In this document: positions 1 to 11,617 of the stretch, one piece after another
Layout of the letters: every line of letters begins with the position of its first letter
Numbering within the stretch: position 1 is the first letter of the stretch
NCBI GenBank assembly: GCA_028023455.1
Contig: JAQFVV010000072.1
Location: forward strand, 3,370,501 to 3,434,500
DNA: 64,000 bases
Direction of reading: 5' to 3'
Source of the DNA: Epiperipatus broadwayi
Taxonomy: Eukaryota > Onychophora > Udeonychophora > Euonychophora > Peripatidae
Program-made: the position numbers and the translations under genes
Notes under the pieces: model-generated
The model's input: the letters and a program-made list of their open reading frames with translations, nothing else
Told to the model about the DNA's origin: nothing
Database searches by the model: none

Positions 1-50
1 AACCTGGAATTTTTAGATTCTTGAATAATGGAATTTGGAGGCAATGCTTT
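1..50 (-). repeat. Edge of a PLE-like terminal repeat (family C), cut by window start
   Basis: The stretch matches, in the same orientation, the tRNA-like head of the family C repeat near 31825-31880. Shared features are the TTTTTAGATTCTTGAATA block followed by a GAATTT and GGCA..TGCT pattern. Only the head is present, because the window begins here. Confidence 0.4.
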
Positions 51-167
51 GATATCAGGTTTGATTTTCTTGCCAGTATCATCACTGATTAAGTCAGTAA
101 TACTAGAAAAAAAAAATGAATAAAAAGAAAAAAATTGAATTTAGCAGCCAAAGTTAGAAGATATAAA

Positions 168-208
168 AGTTCTGAAGAAGATTGCTGGGGCAATCGAAAC
201 TGTAAACT
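168..208 (+). ncRNA. Hammerhead ribozyme motif, type I, intact core
   Basis: Read as RNA, CUGAAGA (172-178) is followed by one extra A, then GAUUGC-UGGG-GCAAUC, a perfect 6-bp stem II (180-195), then GAAA (196-199). Stem III is the minimal ACUGU and the predicted cleavage nucleotide is A204. Stem I pairs AGUU (168-171) with AACU (205-208). All invariant core bases are present (N7 of CUGANGA is free). The deviation is the extra A between A9 and stem II, which recurs in family D. Activity is not shown. Confidence 0.6.
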
Positions 209-259
209 AAAAAAGAAGTTGGTAAATAAAGCATTGTGTAAGTAAAGTACATGGATGAT

Positions 260-2484
260 TTAGTATTATATGGTAAAAGAATACTATTAACAGTTGAATG
301 TATTTGGCAAGTTTAGTGTTTGAATTTTTTTAAAAATATTTAACAATTAACATTAGATGCTGGAAATACTCCAACATATAATTACAAATACATACATGCA
401 GATTTAAGTATGAACTTTTAAAATAAACACTAAAATAAAATTTTAAAATAGGAAAGTCTTGGTAACCTACCCAGCCTTTTAAATTTTAATAAAAATTAAT
501 ACTTAAATGGCTTTACTGCTTGAGAGTTCCTAGGAAGTTTGGAATGCCAGAAGTGAACTGGGCACCGTTTGAGGACCTAATCTCCAAAATTTGACCACCA
601 TATGGAAGACAATTTATTGTAATCTTGAATAATCAGTGTTTACCACAAACAGATAGAATTTCCAAAATTTTTGGCTTTTGCATTACCATATGATAACAGT
701 GATTATTCAAGTTTATTGCAGATTGCATTAGAATATAGAACTGCTCTCGTTTATAATACTGCAGTATGTTAAAGAATCAAGTAATGTTCTGTTTATACTA
801 TTTTAAACACTCTAATAAAAATCACTTTCACAATTAGTATAAGTAATAAAAGTAGAATTCAGATGTTTGTCAAATCTATCTCCAGTTGTATATCCACATG
901 CATTTTTACCAATACTATAATCAAAAGATAGCACTTGGTTACTGTTATGCCATTATGCTATAGTGTTAAACTTCCATCTTAAGATTTATTTCCAGCTTTT
1001 GTCTTCAAGAAGGAAGACCAAGATTCAAAGTTGGAACTAACGAACTTATTTATTTAGCAGCAACTATTTACTTATCTATTTTATTCAAGTAAATATCCTG
1101 ATATTAAAAAAAAAATTTCAAGGTTTTGAATCCAAGCTAATTCACTTGTCTAATTATATAGATCTGACATCAGTCAGTTTCTAGAGTCTAAAAAATCTTC
1201 TACTGTTTGGTTAGTGATAATAGTATCAATAACATCACTTGACTGCTATTCAAGCAAATGCATAACTTTCAGTTTTGAATCCCAGATTTCATTAATAAGG
1301 GGAAAAGCCAGAAGCAAGTTCGAAGATGGAGATTTTGAAGTGCTATAAATATGGTGTTCAATGATAACTCAAGCTCACAATAAAATGGATTTAGAGTAGA
1401 GTGAAAATAGGTACCCTTGAAAGAATCAGAGAAAATCATGTGACATTGCTGTTGGTACCTGTAAATTGTTTAAACAAGTAAGACCTTAAGCTTAATAACA
1501 TAGTGAACTCTGTCCCTTGACCACCCACAATCAAAGTGAAATGTCGAATGAGAATTTCTACATAGGCAGGAATTTCTTTCAGATAGTTAGATTACAGCCA
1601 ATCCTGCAAGAACTCCAACTTTTGGTCAGTGAAGATATCTTTTCTTAAATGAAAGGGTAAAAATCACAAGTTGTGATAACTAATGGAGAAATGTCACATA
1701 TCTTCACTTTTGTCATATTAAGAAAAACTTAACAATTCCATTTTCCACATATATCAATAGACCATAAATCTGGAGATTTACTGGTAAATGACAGGATTAA
1801 ATAAAGCCATATCTCAACATATATATATATTTCCACCATATTTGTGATTCTCACAATGCAATATGAACAATTTCAAAAAAGTAAATAAAATCTTTCAAAA
1901 TTGACAATAGTAATACATGTATATATTTATTACATATATGTTATACATATTTTCACTATGTATGTACAAATGTATACACACTTATAAATATGTAAATATT
2001 AAAAACACATTCCACAACATGATTTAGAATAAAATATTGCATATATGGAGGGGATAATATAAGACAAACTGAAATACTAAGGATACCAAAGAAACACTGA
2101 ATATAATCAAAAGTTTGCAATGTTTAGTTACCCAACTTGCCTACAGACACAAACATATCATACATAAAAATTTGGTTATTTAAATTATGTGCAACAATTT
2201 GAAAAAAGTATAATATTTTTATAAAAAGCAAAAAAAAAAAATCTTTTCGTTGTTTCTCTAGGCTTTTATTATTAAAACATACATTTATCAATAAAAGTGA
2301 GGATATAAGATAACTGTAATATTAATAACATCTTCATATTTCAATTTTTTTAAAAATAATCCAGATTTATGATTGAGTAAAAAAAATTCTCAATACATAT
2401 ATTTTCTTTTCAAAGTTTATTCTTATTACTGAATCATTAAAAAATCCACTTAAGTATTCATTGCACAAATATTCCATATAACTG
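260..2484. other. No gene seen; A+T-rich intergenic DNA
   Basis: I see no sustained reading frame, splice-flanked exon or clear repeat. A short YMDD-like reading near 250 is isolated and not enough to call a reverse transcriptase. Confidence 0.5.
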
Positions 2485-2486
2485 AT

Positions 2487-3940
2487 TCGAGTATTACACA
2501 CCAGGGAGAGCTACCTATTTTGTTTGTATTGTATTTGAGTGAAATAGAAAGAGCAATAGAAAGATTAGGAAGAGGGATAGAGATACCATTAATAGGTAGT
2601 AAGGGAGTATATATTTTGTCAGGTCTTTTTTTTGCGGATGATATATTTTTGTATGCAGAAAAAAGAGAAGATATGGAAGTTATGTTGAGGACATGTGCAA
2701 GGGTGGGTAAAGAGATGGGGATTAAATTTAGTGAAGAAAAATCAAATATAATGATGGTTAATACTGGGGAAAGAGAAGATGTAGAATTTTTATTGGGAGA
2801 TATTAAGTTAAGTGTGGTGAATAGTTATAGTTATTTGGGAATTATTTTAAGTAATCAGAAAAATTATTTGGATGAATGGGAGAAAAAATTGATAAATGAA
2901 GCAAAGAAAAGAAAGGGATTGATAAAGAAATTTGATGTAGCTAGAATTATATGGAAAGGAGTTGCAGTAGCAGGGTTAACATATGGTAATGATGCATTAT
3001 ATGTTAGTAAAAAGATATTAGATTACTTAGAAAAAGCTCAAAGGGAAGTAGGAAGACATGCATTGGATGCAGAAGTATGGACAGAAAGGGAGGCAATTCA
3101 AGGAGAAAGGGATGGTCAAGTTTTCATATGAGAGATGCAAAAAGTAAAATGAAAATGTTTGATAGATTGCAGTTTATGGATAATAAAAGAATAGCTAAAA
3201 TAGTATTTAATTGGGTTATGAATAAAAGGGCAGGTAACAAGATGGGTGAGAAAGGTAATGTGGTATGCAAAAGATTTGGGTAAAGAATTTATATCAGTAT
3301 ATTTGTACAAAAGATGGGATGATTGTGTTAAGAGGATTATTGAGTGTTATAGTAGTAAGGAATGGGATAAAAGAATAAATTTATTAATAAAGACTAGGGA
3401 GTTAGAGAGATGGAAAAATAGTATGGAGAGTAAAAAGAGTTTAAATATATATAGAAATAAACAGAATATTAGGTGCGAGTTAATATATTATAATAGTAAG
3501 GAAAGTAGTTTATTGTTTTAAGGCTCTAACAGGATCTTTAGCTACAAAAGAATATACATGTAAATGGAAAAATATGGGTGATTTATTTTGTAAATTATGT
3601 AAGGAAGGAATTGAAAATATTAGGCATTTGTTAATTGAATGTAAATGTTTGAAAACAGAAAGGGTACATATAATGAAGTTGTGGAAAAATAAATATGAAA
3701 AGAGTGATTATACAGAAAGTGAATTATTGGTTTTTATGCTGGGTTTGGGAAAAGATAAGGGGGATTTAGATATAAAGGTTATAGAGTTGACAAAGATTAT
3801 GTTGTGGAAATGGGATAGAGCAGATTATGGGTAAATTTAGAGTGGGGAATGTAAAATAAAGTGGCTAACAGGTTTATCTGGGCATAAATGCTGAGATATT
3901 CTTGACTTCGTTTAAGGAGAAGCCATAATACATCACATCA
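2487..3940 (+). mobile_element. 5'-truncated non-LTR retrotransposon (LINE type 1)
   Basis: The element starts abruptly inside the reverse-transcriptase domain, just before the RQG-like motif, as expected for target-primed reverse transcription that stopped early. After the coding part there is a 3' UTR of about 100 bp whose GTGGCTAA...GGGCATA...CTGA block recurs in the second copy at 11618-11985. No target-site duplication was recognised. This kind differs from the RTE elements elsewhere in the window. Confidence 0.75.
2490..3834 (+). pseudogene. LINE reverse transcriptase C-terminal part, frameshifted
   Basis: This is the C-terminal half of a LINE polymerase. The N-terminal edge reads HQGELPILFVLYLSEI, a degenerate RT block 4. 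An FADDIFLYAE catalytic block (YADD type) follows near 2630, then the GIKFSEEKS and YLGI blocks of the thumb region. The C-terminal zinc-knuckle-like motif CKLC-x5-ENIRHLLIEC lies at about 3592-3645. The product is split over three frameshifts, near 3110, 3240-3290 and 3520, so no continuous protein can be made. Endonuclease and the first half of RT are missing. LINE clade is not resolved; the CxxC..H..C C-terminus is common in several clades. Confidence 0.75.
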
Positions 3941-3944
3941 CATG

Positions 3945-4425
3945 CTAATCGATAAAGTTAACATTTTCTAAGCAAAGAACGTACTGAAGAAATTTTATGC
4001 AACTAATGTCAAGACGTGTACTTTTATAATAATACAATACATTACTGAATAATACAAACTCGTGCAATTTAGAATAAAATAATATAAAAACATGAACAAT
4101 ACAATTTTGTATAATTTAAAAATAATACTAACTAATAAAGAGTTTTTTTTTTTTAAAAAAAAAAAAGAATCAAATATTATTACTGGCCATAAATCGTATT
4201 GTTGACTAAAAAAACTATTAACAAATATCAGCTTCATTATTTTTATATATATTCTGAATTAAGCAAATTTGTATTATTCAATAATGTATTATTTTTTCCA
4301 TAAATAACTCAAATTTTTATTGTACTATATAAAACTACACATTACGTTTTTCAATTCTGTTGAATGTCGCAAGGTTATGAAATTTTGAAAAAATAATCCC
4401 TTGTCCAAATCAAAATAAGACCTCA
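3945..4425. other. No gene seen
   Basis: Low-complexity A+T-rich DNA with an abutting T-run and A-run at about 4141-4166. No supportable feature. Confidence 0.5.
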
Positions 4426-4429
4426 TTGG

Positions 4430-4785
4430 AACAGTGAATCATTACTACATAGTACTAAATAGGATATCATTGAAAATAGTTACTACTATAAAGGGTCACA
4501 TTATAAATAATAAGTCACTACTAAATAGGACCTCATTGCTAAATAGAATGTTAGTGAAAATAGGGAGCGCTACTAAATAGATCTCATCAGAAATAGGGAG
4601 TCATTATTAAATAGTACTAATAAAATATCATTCAGAATAGTCAATCAGTAATAAATAGGGCCTAACTGAAAATAATAACTCACTATTAAATAGCAACTCA
4701 TCAGAAATACAGAAGTATTAATGAGTAGTACGAATGGAAATAGTGAGCCATTATACTAAATAGCACCCAATGGCGATAATGAATA
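4430..4785. repeat. Degenerate minisatellite, unit about 35-45 bp
   Basis: The stretch is built from drifting copies of a unit resembling ACCTCATTGAAAATAG followed by a TCACTACTAAATAG half. The words TCATT/TCATC, AAATAG and ACTAAATAG recur every 35-45 bases about eight to nine times. Units differ by substitutions and small indels, so the array is old. No coding potential is seen. Confidence 0.7.
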
Positions 4786-4789
4786 AATT

Positions 4790-5775
4790 TTTATAAATTA
4801 ATTTCCATTATACATTCTTTTCGCAGTTATTCAGTTTCTTGCACTAATGCTAAAATGGAGGCGTGGCAAGACGTAAAAACGCATACAAGCACACACACAT
4901 ATTTAACACACAATAGAATAAAACATTCACATTCTGAATTTTTCTTTCCATCCCACTTCTTACAGTCATCAAGTAGAACTCTATTGGTCTTGAAAAATTC
5001 AACTTCTATAGCAACAGAAAACAAATTATGGAGTGAAAGAAGAGGGGAAAAATTTTAACATCTGCAACGATTATCAGGAGTATTAAAAGGGATTTATTTT
5101 TAAGTGTATAATGATTAAAATTTCAGGCAATGACTTACTTTAATGGGATAAAAATCAATGAGAATTATAAAAGAGAGGGAGAAAAAAAGAAAAAAAGCAA
5201 TGGAAATAAAAAAAAAATTCCACTAAATGCAACCTAAACAATTTCTTTAATGTTGGCTAATACGATGGTCATAATTTCGATCGAGCCAAGACTCTATTAA
5301 ATTTCTCAGCTACAACATGGCATAACTGAACTCGTCCTTAAAATGAATCTATTTATTGAAAAACATAAAATCCTTTATATGTAAACGCAAACTAATATTT
5401 AAATATTAAAGCTTTTATGATGTATCTTTAGGAAGACAAAAATTGATTTTCTTGTTACTTTTTCTAAATTTGTTTAAAATACACGCGCGCACACATGTGG
5501 GACAGCATCAGTCCACCAATTAAACAAGCATATATTAAAACGTTGAGAATTTAATGATAAAATTTTCACAAACATGCAAAAGCTGACTTAAAGAAATAAA
5601 TGTTTGAACATCAGAAATGATAGGTCGAGCCCCCCCCCCCGCCAGTTCGTTCGTCACTCTGAAAGAATCACATAATCTACGCAAGACGAATCAGATTTGA
5701 CTAATTGTAAATGACTGTGTTCATAAAAGAATTTAAAAAATCAACAAAATTGAGACAAGTTTGATTATCTATTAA
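4790..5775. other. No gene seen
   Basis: A+T-rich sequence with a short AC run near 4892 and a C-run at about 5630-5640. Open frames near 4855-5058 on both strands overlap each other and have no motif. Confidence 0.45.
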
Positions 5776-5885
5776 ACTTTTAAAAGAAATTTGAACTCAG
5801 ACTTTCAAGCTCTCCACAAACAACCCATCCCATCTTATACAATTGATACACATGACCACATACATGTGAAAAAGATAAATCTTCT

Positions 5886-5928
5886 CCAATATAGGTATTT
5901 CGAGCTGAACTAGCACTCATCAGTTGGT
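5886..5928 (-). ncRNA. Hammerhead ribozyme motif (family A), core intact
   Basis: On the minus strand CUGAUGA (5917-5923) is followed by GUGCU-AGUUC-AGCUC as stem II, with one U-U mismatch, then GAAA (5898-5901). A minimal stem III, AUACCUAU, follows. Stem I pairs ACCAA with UUGG. Core bases are all present; the weakened stem II suggests drift. Confidence 0.6.
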
Positions 5929-6420
5929 CCAGATCACCATCTCCCACACATATATACAGTCAGAGCCCAAATTTTCAAACTTTCATGGACAAGCTACAAT
6001 CTTCTCCACACTTCAACTCTTCAGCCATCCATTTTATTGAAAATCCAAAGATGGAACGTTCAAAGCCCTTGATGATGCCAATATTATTGACATACCCACG
6101 TTGATCCCTCACATATAGAATATTAATATGTCCATTTAAATATACAGAAGAGGGTTGGGCAGAATACAGGCTGAATATGTAATATTCAAATACATGTATA
6201 TCATTTGCAGTAAATTTAAAAATGTAATTAGAAGGGACTTTTAACATAATACTGGCATCATCAAGGGCTTTGAGTGTTCCATCTTCAGACTTTCAATGAT
6301 ATGGATGGCTGAAGAGTTGGAGTGTGAATAAGGTTGAAATTTGTCCATTAAAGTTTGAAGATTTGTTATATAAACTGAGCACTGATTGTATGTATATATG
6401 TGTGGGAAATGGTGATCTGG

Positions 6421-6464
6421 ACCAACTGATGAGTGCTGGTTCAGTACAAAATAATGTATATTGG
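6421..6464 (+). ncRNA. Degraded hammerhead motif (family A)
   Basis: CUGAUGA (6426-6432) and stem II GUGCU..AGUAC remain, and stem I ACCAA/UUGG is intact. The GAAA is changed to AAAA, so G12 is lost and the spacing before stem III is altered. It is probably inactive. Confidence 0.55.
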
Positions 6465-7116
6465 AGATTATTTATCTTTTTCACATGTAGGTGGTCATGT
6501 GTAGCAATTGAATAAGATGGATTGAATGGCTGTGGGAGCGTAAGTCTGAGTTCAAGTCACTTCTAATTACATCGTTTTGTATAGACAATATACATGTATT
6601 TGGATATTACTATTAAACTTTAGTAATTAAGTCATAAGTAAAAAATAAAGTGAATTTTAAACAATTTTAAATTTCCTGTAATTTTGCAGAAAACTTGTTT
6701 GCTGTGTTTACCAGATCATTATTAACATCATTTTTCAACTATTATCGACCCACTGCAGGATGAAAGTCTCTCCAAATTCAATCCATCTTTTGCGATCTCT
6801 AGCCTTTCTTCTCCATATCACCATAGCACATTTCCTTATTTCATTTATCCATCTCACATGTAATCTCTTTCTAGGTCTCTTACAATCTCTTGGAATATCA
6901 TTTAAGATTTCAACTGTCCATCTATTATCACTTCTTCTAACAATATATCTAGACCAACTTCACATCATTCCTACAATTCTTTCAATGACCATTAATAAGG
7001 CATGTAAGTTCTCTCGACCATGCATTTTTTTTCAATCTCTCCTTGTTACTCCTAATACATATCTCTGTATAGCTGTTAAGATGTCCAAGTCTCAGATCCA
7101 TAAGAAAGAACTAGTA

Positions 7117-7280
7117 ACACATTTAAAACAGGCAAAACTCTCCATACAGAGTGCCACTCAGTGTAAGCCAGAGTTATCAATGGATGTCACACTGATGAAA
7201 GCTACAAGCTAGAAACTAGTCTGGGGATATTGTATGGGTAGGCACTTGATGGGGTTTTTATGCACAAGCCTACACATTTA
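7117..7280 (+). mobile_element. Family B hammerhead element inserted in RTE relic, 9-bp TSD
   Basis: ACACATTTA occurs at 7117-7125 and again at 7272-7280, bracketing 146 bp absent from the other RTE copy. The insert begins AAACAGGCAAAACTCTCC and ends ATGCACAAGCCT. It shares its left half with 50278-50551 and 58763-58953. It contains a hammerhead at 7186-7227. The perfect duplication and empty-site comparison show this is a transposed unit. It has no coding capacity. Confidence 0.8.
7186..7227 (+). ncRNA. Hammerhead ribozyme motif (family B), core intact
   Basis: CUGAUGA (7192-7198) is followed by an A, then AGCU-ACA-AGCU as stem II and an A, then GAAA (7212-7215). Stem III is ACUAGU, giving a canonical GUC cleavage triplet at C7221. 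Stem I pairs CACA-side bases with UGGG and has one mismatch here. In the copy at 58873-58917 the same stem is fully paired (UCCUCA with UGGGGA). Position 10.1-11.1 is an A-A apposition, an unusual feature. Confidence 0.55.
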
Positions 7281-8674
7281 CTAAAAACCTTTCTTTTCAA
7301 ATATATAGGCATACTTTCTTTTAATATTAGTTCTATCAAAAACACTCTAACCAAATTTAATTCTAGGATAATTTTCATCCATTGTGTTTCCATCTATAGT
7401 AATAGTCTGACCAAGATATTTGTAGTTGTTAACTTCCTCTAACTCATCATTATCAATTTTTATTTGCTTCTTTTGAGAAAATTCATTGAACATTACTTTA
7501 GTGTTTTAAAACTTACCTTTAATCCTACATTCTTACTTTCATCTGATAACTTTTGTAACATTTCCTGAAGCTCTAAAGCATTATTTACAAAAATAACTAC
7601 ATCATTTGCAAAATCTAAATGATTTAAATAATCTCTATTCACTTTTATTCTTTAGTTTCCCATTTTAATCCAAAAAATACTTCTTGCACAAAATTGTTGT
7701 AAAAAGTTTTGGAGATATGAGGTCACCATGTCATACATCCTTTTCAAAGTTAATTTTTTTAGCATCATTATGTAATCTAATTGTGGCTGTTATTATTCAG
7801 AATATGACAATATCTTGGGTCTATACCTTGATGATCCAATGCTTTAATCATTGAAAAAATGCTTATAGAATCAAATGCTTTTTCATAATCTATATAACAA
7901 AACATAATGGCAACTCATATTCATTGGTCCTTTCTGTAAATTTCTCTCAATACTTGGATATAATCCATTGTACTAAAACCACTTTTAAATCCAGCTTGTT
8001 CTTTAAAATCCAAAGTTCACTGTAAACGAGTTGTGATTATTTTAGTAAAAATTTTGTATAGAACTATTAAAAGGTCATAGGTCTGTAATTTCTAATAACT
8101 TCTTCATTAGTTTTTTTAAATATTAATATGAACATGCATTCTTTCAGTCATCTGGTATATCTTTATCATTTACGTATTTGGGATATAACTTTGCCATTTT
8201 TTTCCTTTTTCTTCAGCTTCTTTTAAAATATTGATTATAATTCCATCATTATCTGAAGCTTTCCCCTTCTTCATCATGTCTCACTTCATTTAATATCCTG
8301 GCCAATTCAGAAAATATGGTATATTATAAGAAGTACTTTTCCTTGTTCTTTATTGCTATATAATTCTTGATAGAACTCTTCTACACATTTCATGATGTCA
8401 TATCTCTTTTTAGTAATAGTTCCATCTTTTCTTTTTTATTGCAGAAATAGGCTTCCTACCAATACTAAGATGTTGTTTTACACTCAAGACTTTTATTATC
8501 TTCTATAGCTTTCCTTGCTAGTTCACAATTATACTTTCTTATATTATTATCAACTCTTTTTCGCACGACTTTACAAATTCGAGATATTCAATCCTTCTTA
8601 ATGCATCATTTGTATATCCTTTTTTTCTTCATAAATTGTCTTGTCTCAGTAGAAAGATGACAATATGTGTAGAT

Positions 8675-9355
8675 ATATATATAATTTGAAATTTCTCTTC
8701 AGAAACAAATTAGAATTTGGGTAACAACAATTTATTACATCTAGCTTAGATGTAAATAGTTATAATATATGATTGATGACTAGGATTAAAAAGGTCACAC
8801 TTGACAGTTTGCTGAACCATAAAACTCAAACAAAGTTAAAAATTATGCCAAAAATAAGCATATTCCTGGTTTGTGAGATGCATAAAACTATTATTTCCAA
8901 ATGGTTATGAATTCTAATTACTGAATAAAGTATACTACTAAACGAAACATGGTAATGCCAAAATGATGATTATGTAATCACATCACTCACCGATCACTGT
9001 TTACAATATTCATTCAAACCTCACTATCCACTATCAAGACCTGGACATACATAGAAAACAGAGATATTTTCTATCCAAAGATAATCAATCCTGATAACAA
9101 CAAGTGACAAGAGACAGCTGGATAATGAATAAGAATACACTTGGGAATAATTTGAGATTATTATTAGTATTTTATCTTTCATGTTTTTTATTTTAAGTTA
9201 TAAAAATAATCTTGTAAATTCTATGAATACCATACTGGAAAAAAAGATAAAGGTGAATTATTTTGTATCATATGGTTATGTTTACCAAATTAGATTGATT
9301 ACTTTTTAGTTAAATATAAAATATATATCTGGACAAGAGCCAATATAATAATTAG
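8675..9355. other. No gene seen
   Basis: A+T-rich DNA without motifs. From about 9378 to 9425 there is a short block (CCACTGCGTTAAACCATGCG) loosely shared with 14368-14420 and 29821-29845, probably an old SINE fragment. Confidence 0.4.
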
Positions 9356-9538
9356 CCTAATAAATGATTATATTTTCTGCAACTCCACGATCTACCACTG
9401 CGTTAAACCATGCGGAATTAATATATTTACCCAAGAGGGTAATTGTGAATAGGTGAGTGCAATAATTTTGGAAACTTAGAGATCAAATTTGATATTGACA
9501 AATACTAATAACAGACCATGCAACAGATTACGACTTGG

Positions 9539-9580
9539 ACCAACTGAAGAAGGCTGGTTCAGCCAGAAATGCATCTTGGG
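9539..9580 (+). ncRNA. Hammerhead ribozyme motif, core intact
   Basis: ACCAA (9539-9543) leads into CUGAAGA (9544-9550), then A-GGCU-GGUUC-AGCC-A as stem II, then GAAA (9566-9569). Stem III is the six-base palindrome AUGCAU, with predicted cleavage after C9575. UUGG (9576-9579) completes stem I. Its flank CTTTATTCATGTTTCAAG is shared with a decayed copy near 29385-29490, so it belongs to a separate small family. The A-A pair at the base of stem II is non-standard. Confidence 0.6.
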
Positions 9581-9599
9581 GAGATCAGTTACCTTTTTC

Positions 9600-11290
9600 A
9601 AATATCTTTATTCATGTTTCAAGAAGATGTATTGGCTTAGGTGTTTTAAGTCTATCCAAATATATATAATATTAAAATAAGTATAAATAACAGAAGTAGA
9701 TATTACTTATATAAAAAGGCCATTGTCATGCACATGTTTAACATGCTTGCTAATGCATCTTAAACATGTGTTCTCAATGATCATTTAAAAATAAATCATT
9801 TACAGTTTTCTTAATAATAATACAATTACTTTAATAATGTAGTGGGATAATACTTTTATCATGAGAGTTTTTGTATCTCAAAATACCTCTCACTTTATAA
9901 AGTATGTGGTAAAATAGTTTCACGTTTCATTATAGTTAAGTCTACACCATGTAGTTTTTGCTGTTTTCAGCATTACTATGATGCTATGATCACCAATATC
10001 TCTTTTTTTTTTTTATTATTATTTTGAGTTTATCTATAATTTTAGGTTACCACACAACAATTTTATTTTAACACAAAAATCAAGATGTATCTGTAGAAAA
10101 TTACAATATATAATTTGAATATCAAAAAAGTCAGACCTGCTCTCTTTTGATCTCAATAAAAATGGCAATTTCTGATTGGTGGAGTGTTTTGCATAACGTG
10201 AATTTCTCAATTTTTTTTTATATTTGAAAAGAAAAATTGTAATTTTCAGTAATTTTTTTACATATTTTTGTAAAATACTTATTTTAAATCAAGAAAGCTA
10301 TGTATGACTACAATTAGATTTTATCTGCAGACATGTCATTAAAAAAATTGTTAAGGCAAAGCAGAAGCAGTTTTTACTTTATAACAAGAATAAGTTTTTA
10401 TTAACACTGGTAAAGATTTTAAAAAAAATTTTTTTTATACTAACAATGAACTTAATGTTTAATTTTAATATATACTTTCTTTTTTTAATGATAGCTAATC
10501 TTTAAATTTCTTTTGAATTTAAAAGCATTATTGTTATAGCTGCAAATTCCATTTAATATTTTCCTATTTTACAAAGTTTAGATAATAACTTTTAGAATAT
10601 CTATCATTTGAAAGCTTAGATTTATAATAAACAATGTAAAGAATATCAATATATAATATGGAAAAAATATGTAATTTTAAAAGTAAAATGTTCAAACATG
10701 GAGAAAGTTCTCGTTAGGGTCTTTTCGAATAAGAAGAACGGAGTTGGAATCTGAACAAATTAAACAGCTCACGACAGAGTAGGATGTCTCCAAGAAGAAG
10801 ACAATTCTTAACACGTTAATCAACTTCGTCATTTCATAGACATGAATTTTTCATTTAAAAGTATTTTATTTAATATATAAATATTCAGAAAATAATATAT
10901 AAATTCATAAGTACTTATTATTGTTGCATATATATGTATTGGGTTTAAAAGTGAAAAACATCATTGAAATATTAAATGGATGCCAGTGACACCACTGAAA
11001 GGAATATAAAACTAAAATTAATCTCAGCTAAATATGTTGCTAAGAAAAATACCAATAGTTGAGCAAATAAAATGTTCAACTAGATCCTAAGAGATAATAG
11101 ATCTCTATAAAATCTAAAAGTGAATGGATAAGATAAAGAAAGCTTATTGGAATGGTACTCAGAAAAAAAATCCATAGATTAGTGTAAGAGAATTAGATTG
11201 TGAAAGGATCATTTTGCAGATTATCCCAGTGAAAAGGTTCAACACATGTTATGCAGTCATATAGTTTAACTATAACCACTAAAATTTTAA
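9600..11290. other. No gene seen
   Basis: A+T-rich intergenic sequence with T- and A-runs near 10000-10012 and 10420-10438. No exon, LINE or SINE similarity was recognised. Confidence 0.5.
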
Positions 11291-11298
11291 AACCCTAA

Positions 11299-11577
11299 CA
11301 TGTCTGGATCATGGATTATGACATGACCTGTGACTGTGTGTTTTGTACTATTGTAGATGTCTCTCCCTGCTGTCACAAAATTTGGTAAATTGCTTGAAAA
11401 CATTCGTGCAATTTATGGCTTCACTATCATTTACAGTTTGAATCATTACAAATAAATTTAACCAAATGGTTCTCCTCACTTTAATGCAAAATTTAACATT
11501 AGCTCGATGTTCCATTGTAATTTAAGATATGAAGTGCACTGTCACATTCCATGTTGTGTAATACATGATCCAGATAG
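11299..11577. repeat. Possible fold-back element with about 40-bp imperfect inverted ends
   Basis: CATGTCTGGATCATGGATTA near 11299 has an imperfect reverse complement (TAATACATGATCCAGATA) near 11559-11577. Pairing extends inward through GACCTGTGAC and GTCACATTCC. The interior shows no coding or hammerhead motif. The mismatch level suggests an old MITE-like element or chance inverted repeat. Confidence 0.35.
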
Positions 11578-11617
11578 GCTGTTAAAATGTTACTATGTAG
11601 TACAAACATTGATTCAG

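Larger units (their letters stand above)
5780..6571. mobile_element. Family A fold-back element with hammerheads in both arms
   Basis: The left arm reads ATTTGAACTCAGACTTTCAA from about 5789. The right arm ends in its reverse complement, GTCTGAGTTCAAGTCACTTC, near 6544-6563. The two arms are antisense and sense copies of the same unit found at 29904-30361, meeting near 6130-6230. Each arm carries a hammerhead segment (5886-5928 minus, 6421-6464 plus). The inverted arrangement resembles PLE terminal repeats, but no protein-coding piece lies between the arms. Boundaries are approximate. Confidence 0.7.
6735..8670 (-). pseudogene. RTE-type LINE relic, 5'-truncated and decayed
   Basis: The segment aligns by eye along the minus-strand RTE at 37580-40840, from its 3' end (the CCACTGCAGGATGAA block near 6750) to the endonuclease/RT linker near 8670. 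It retains the stretch for the TLxYGSETWT-type C-terminal region and the FADD block near 7590-7610 in broken form, with many stops and indels. It is interrupted at 7126-7271 by a family B insertion flanked by a 9-bp duplication. It makes no protein. The 5' end is missing, as in most LINE copies. Confidence 0.8.

Noticed and set aside
246-290. YMDDLVLYG reading, like a reverse-transcriptase catalytic block
   Set aside because: It is isolated; no neighbouring RT motifs in any frame, and the sequence after it is stop-rich.
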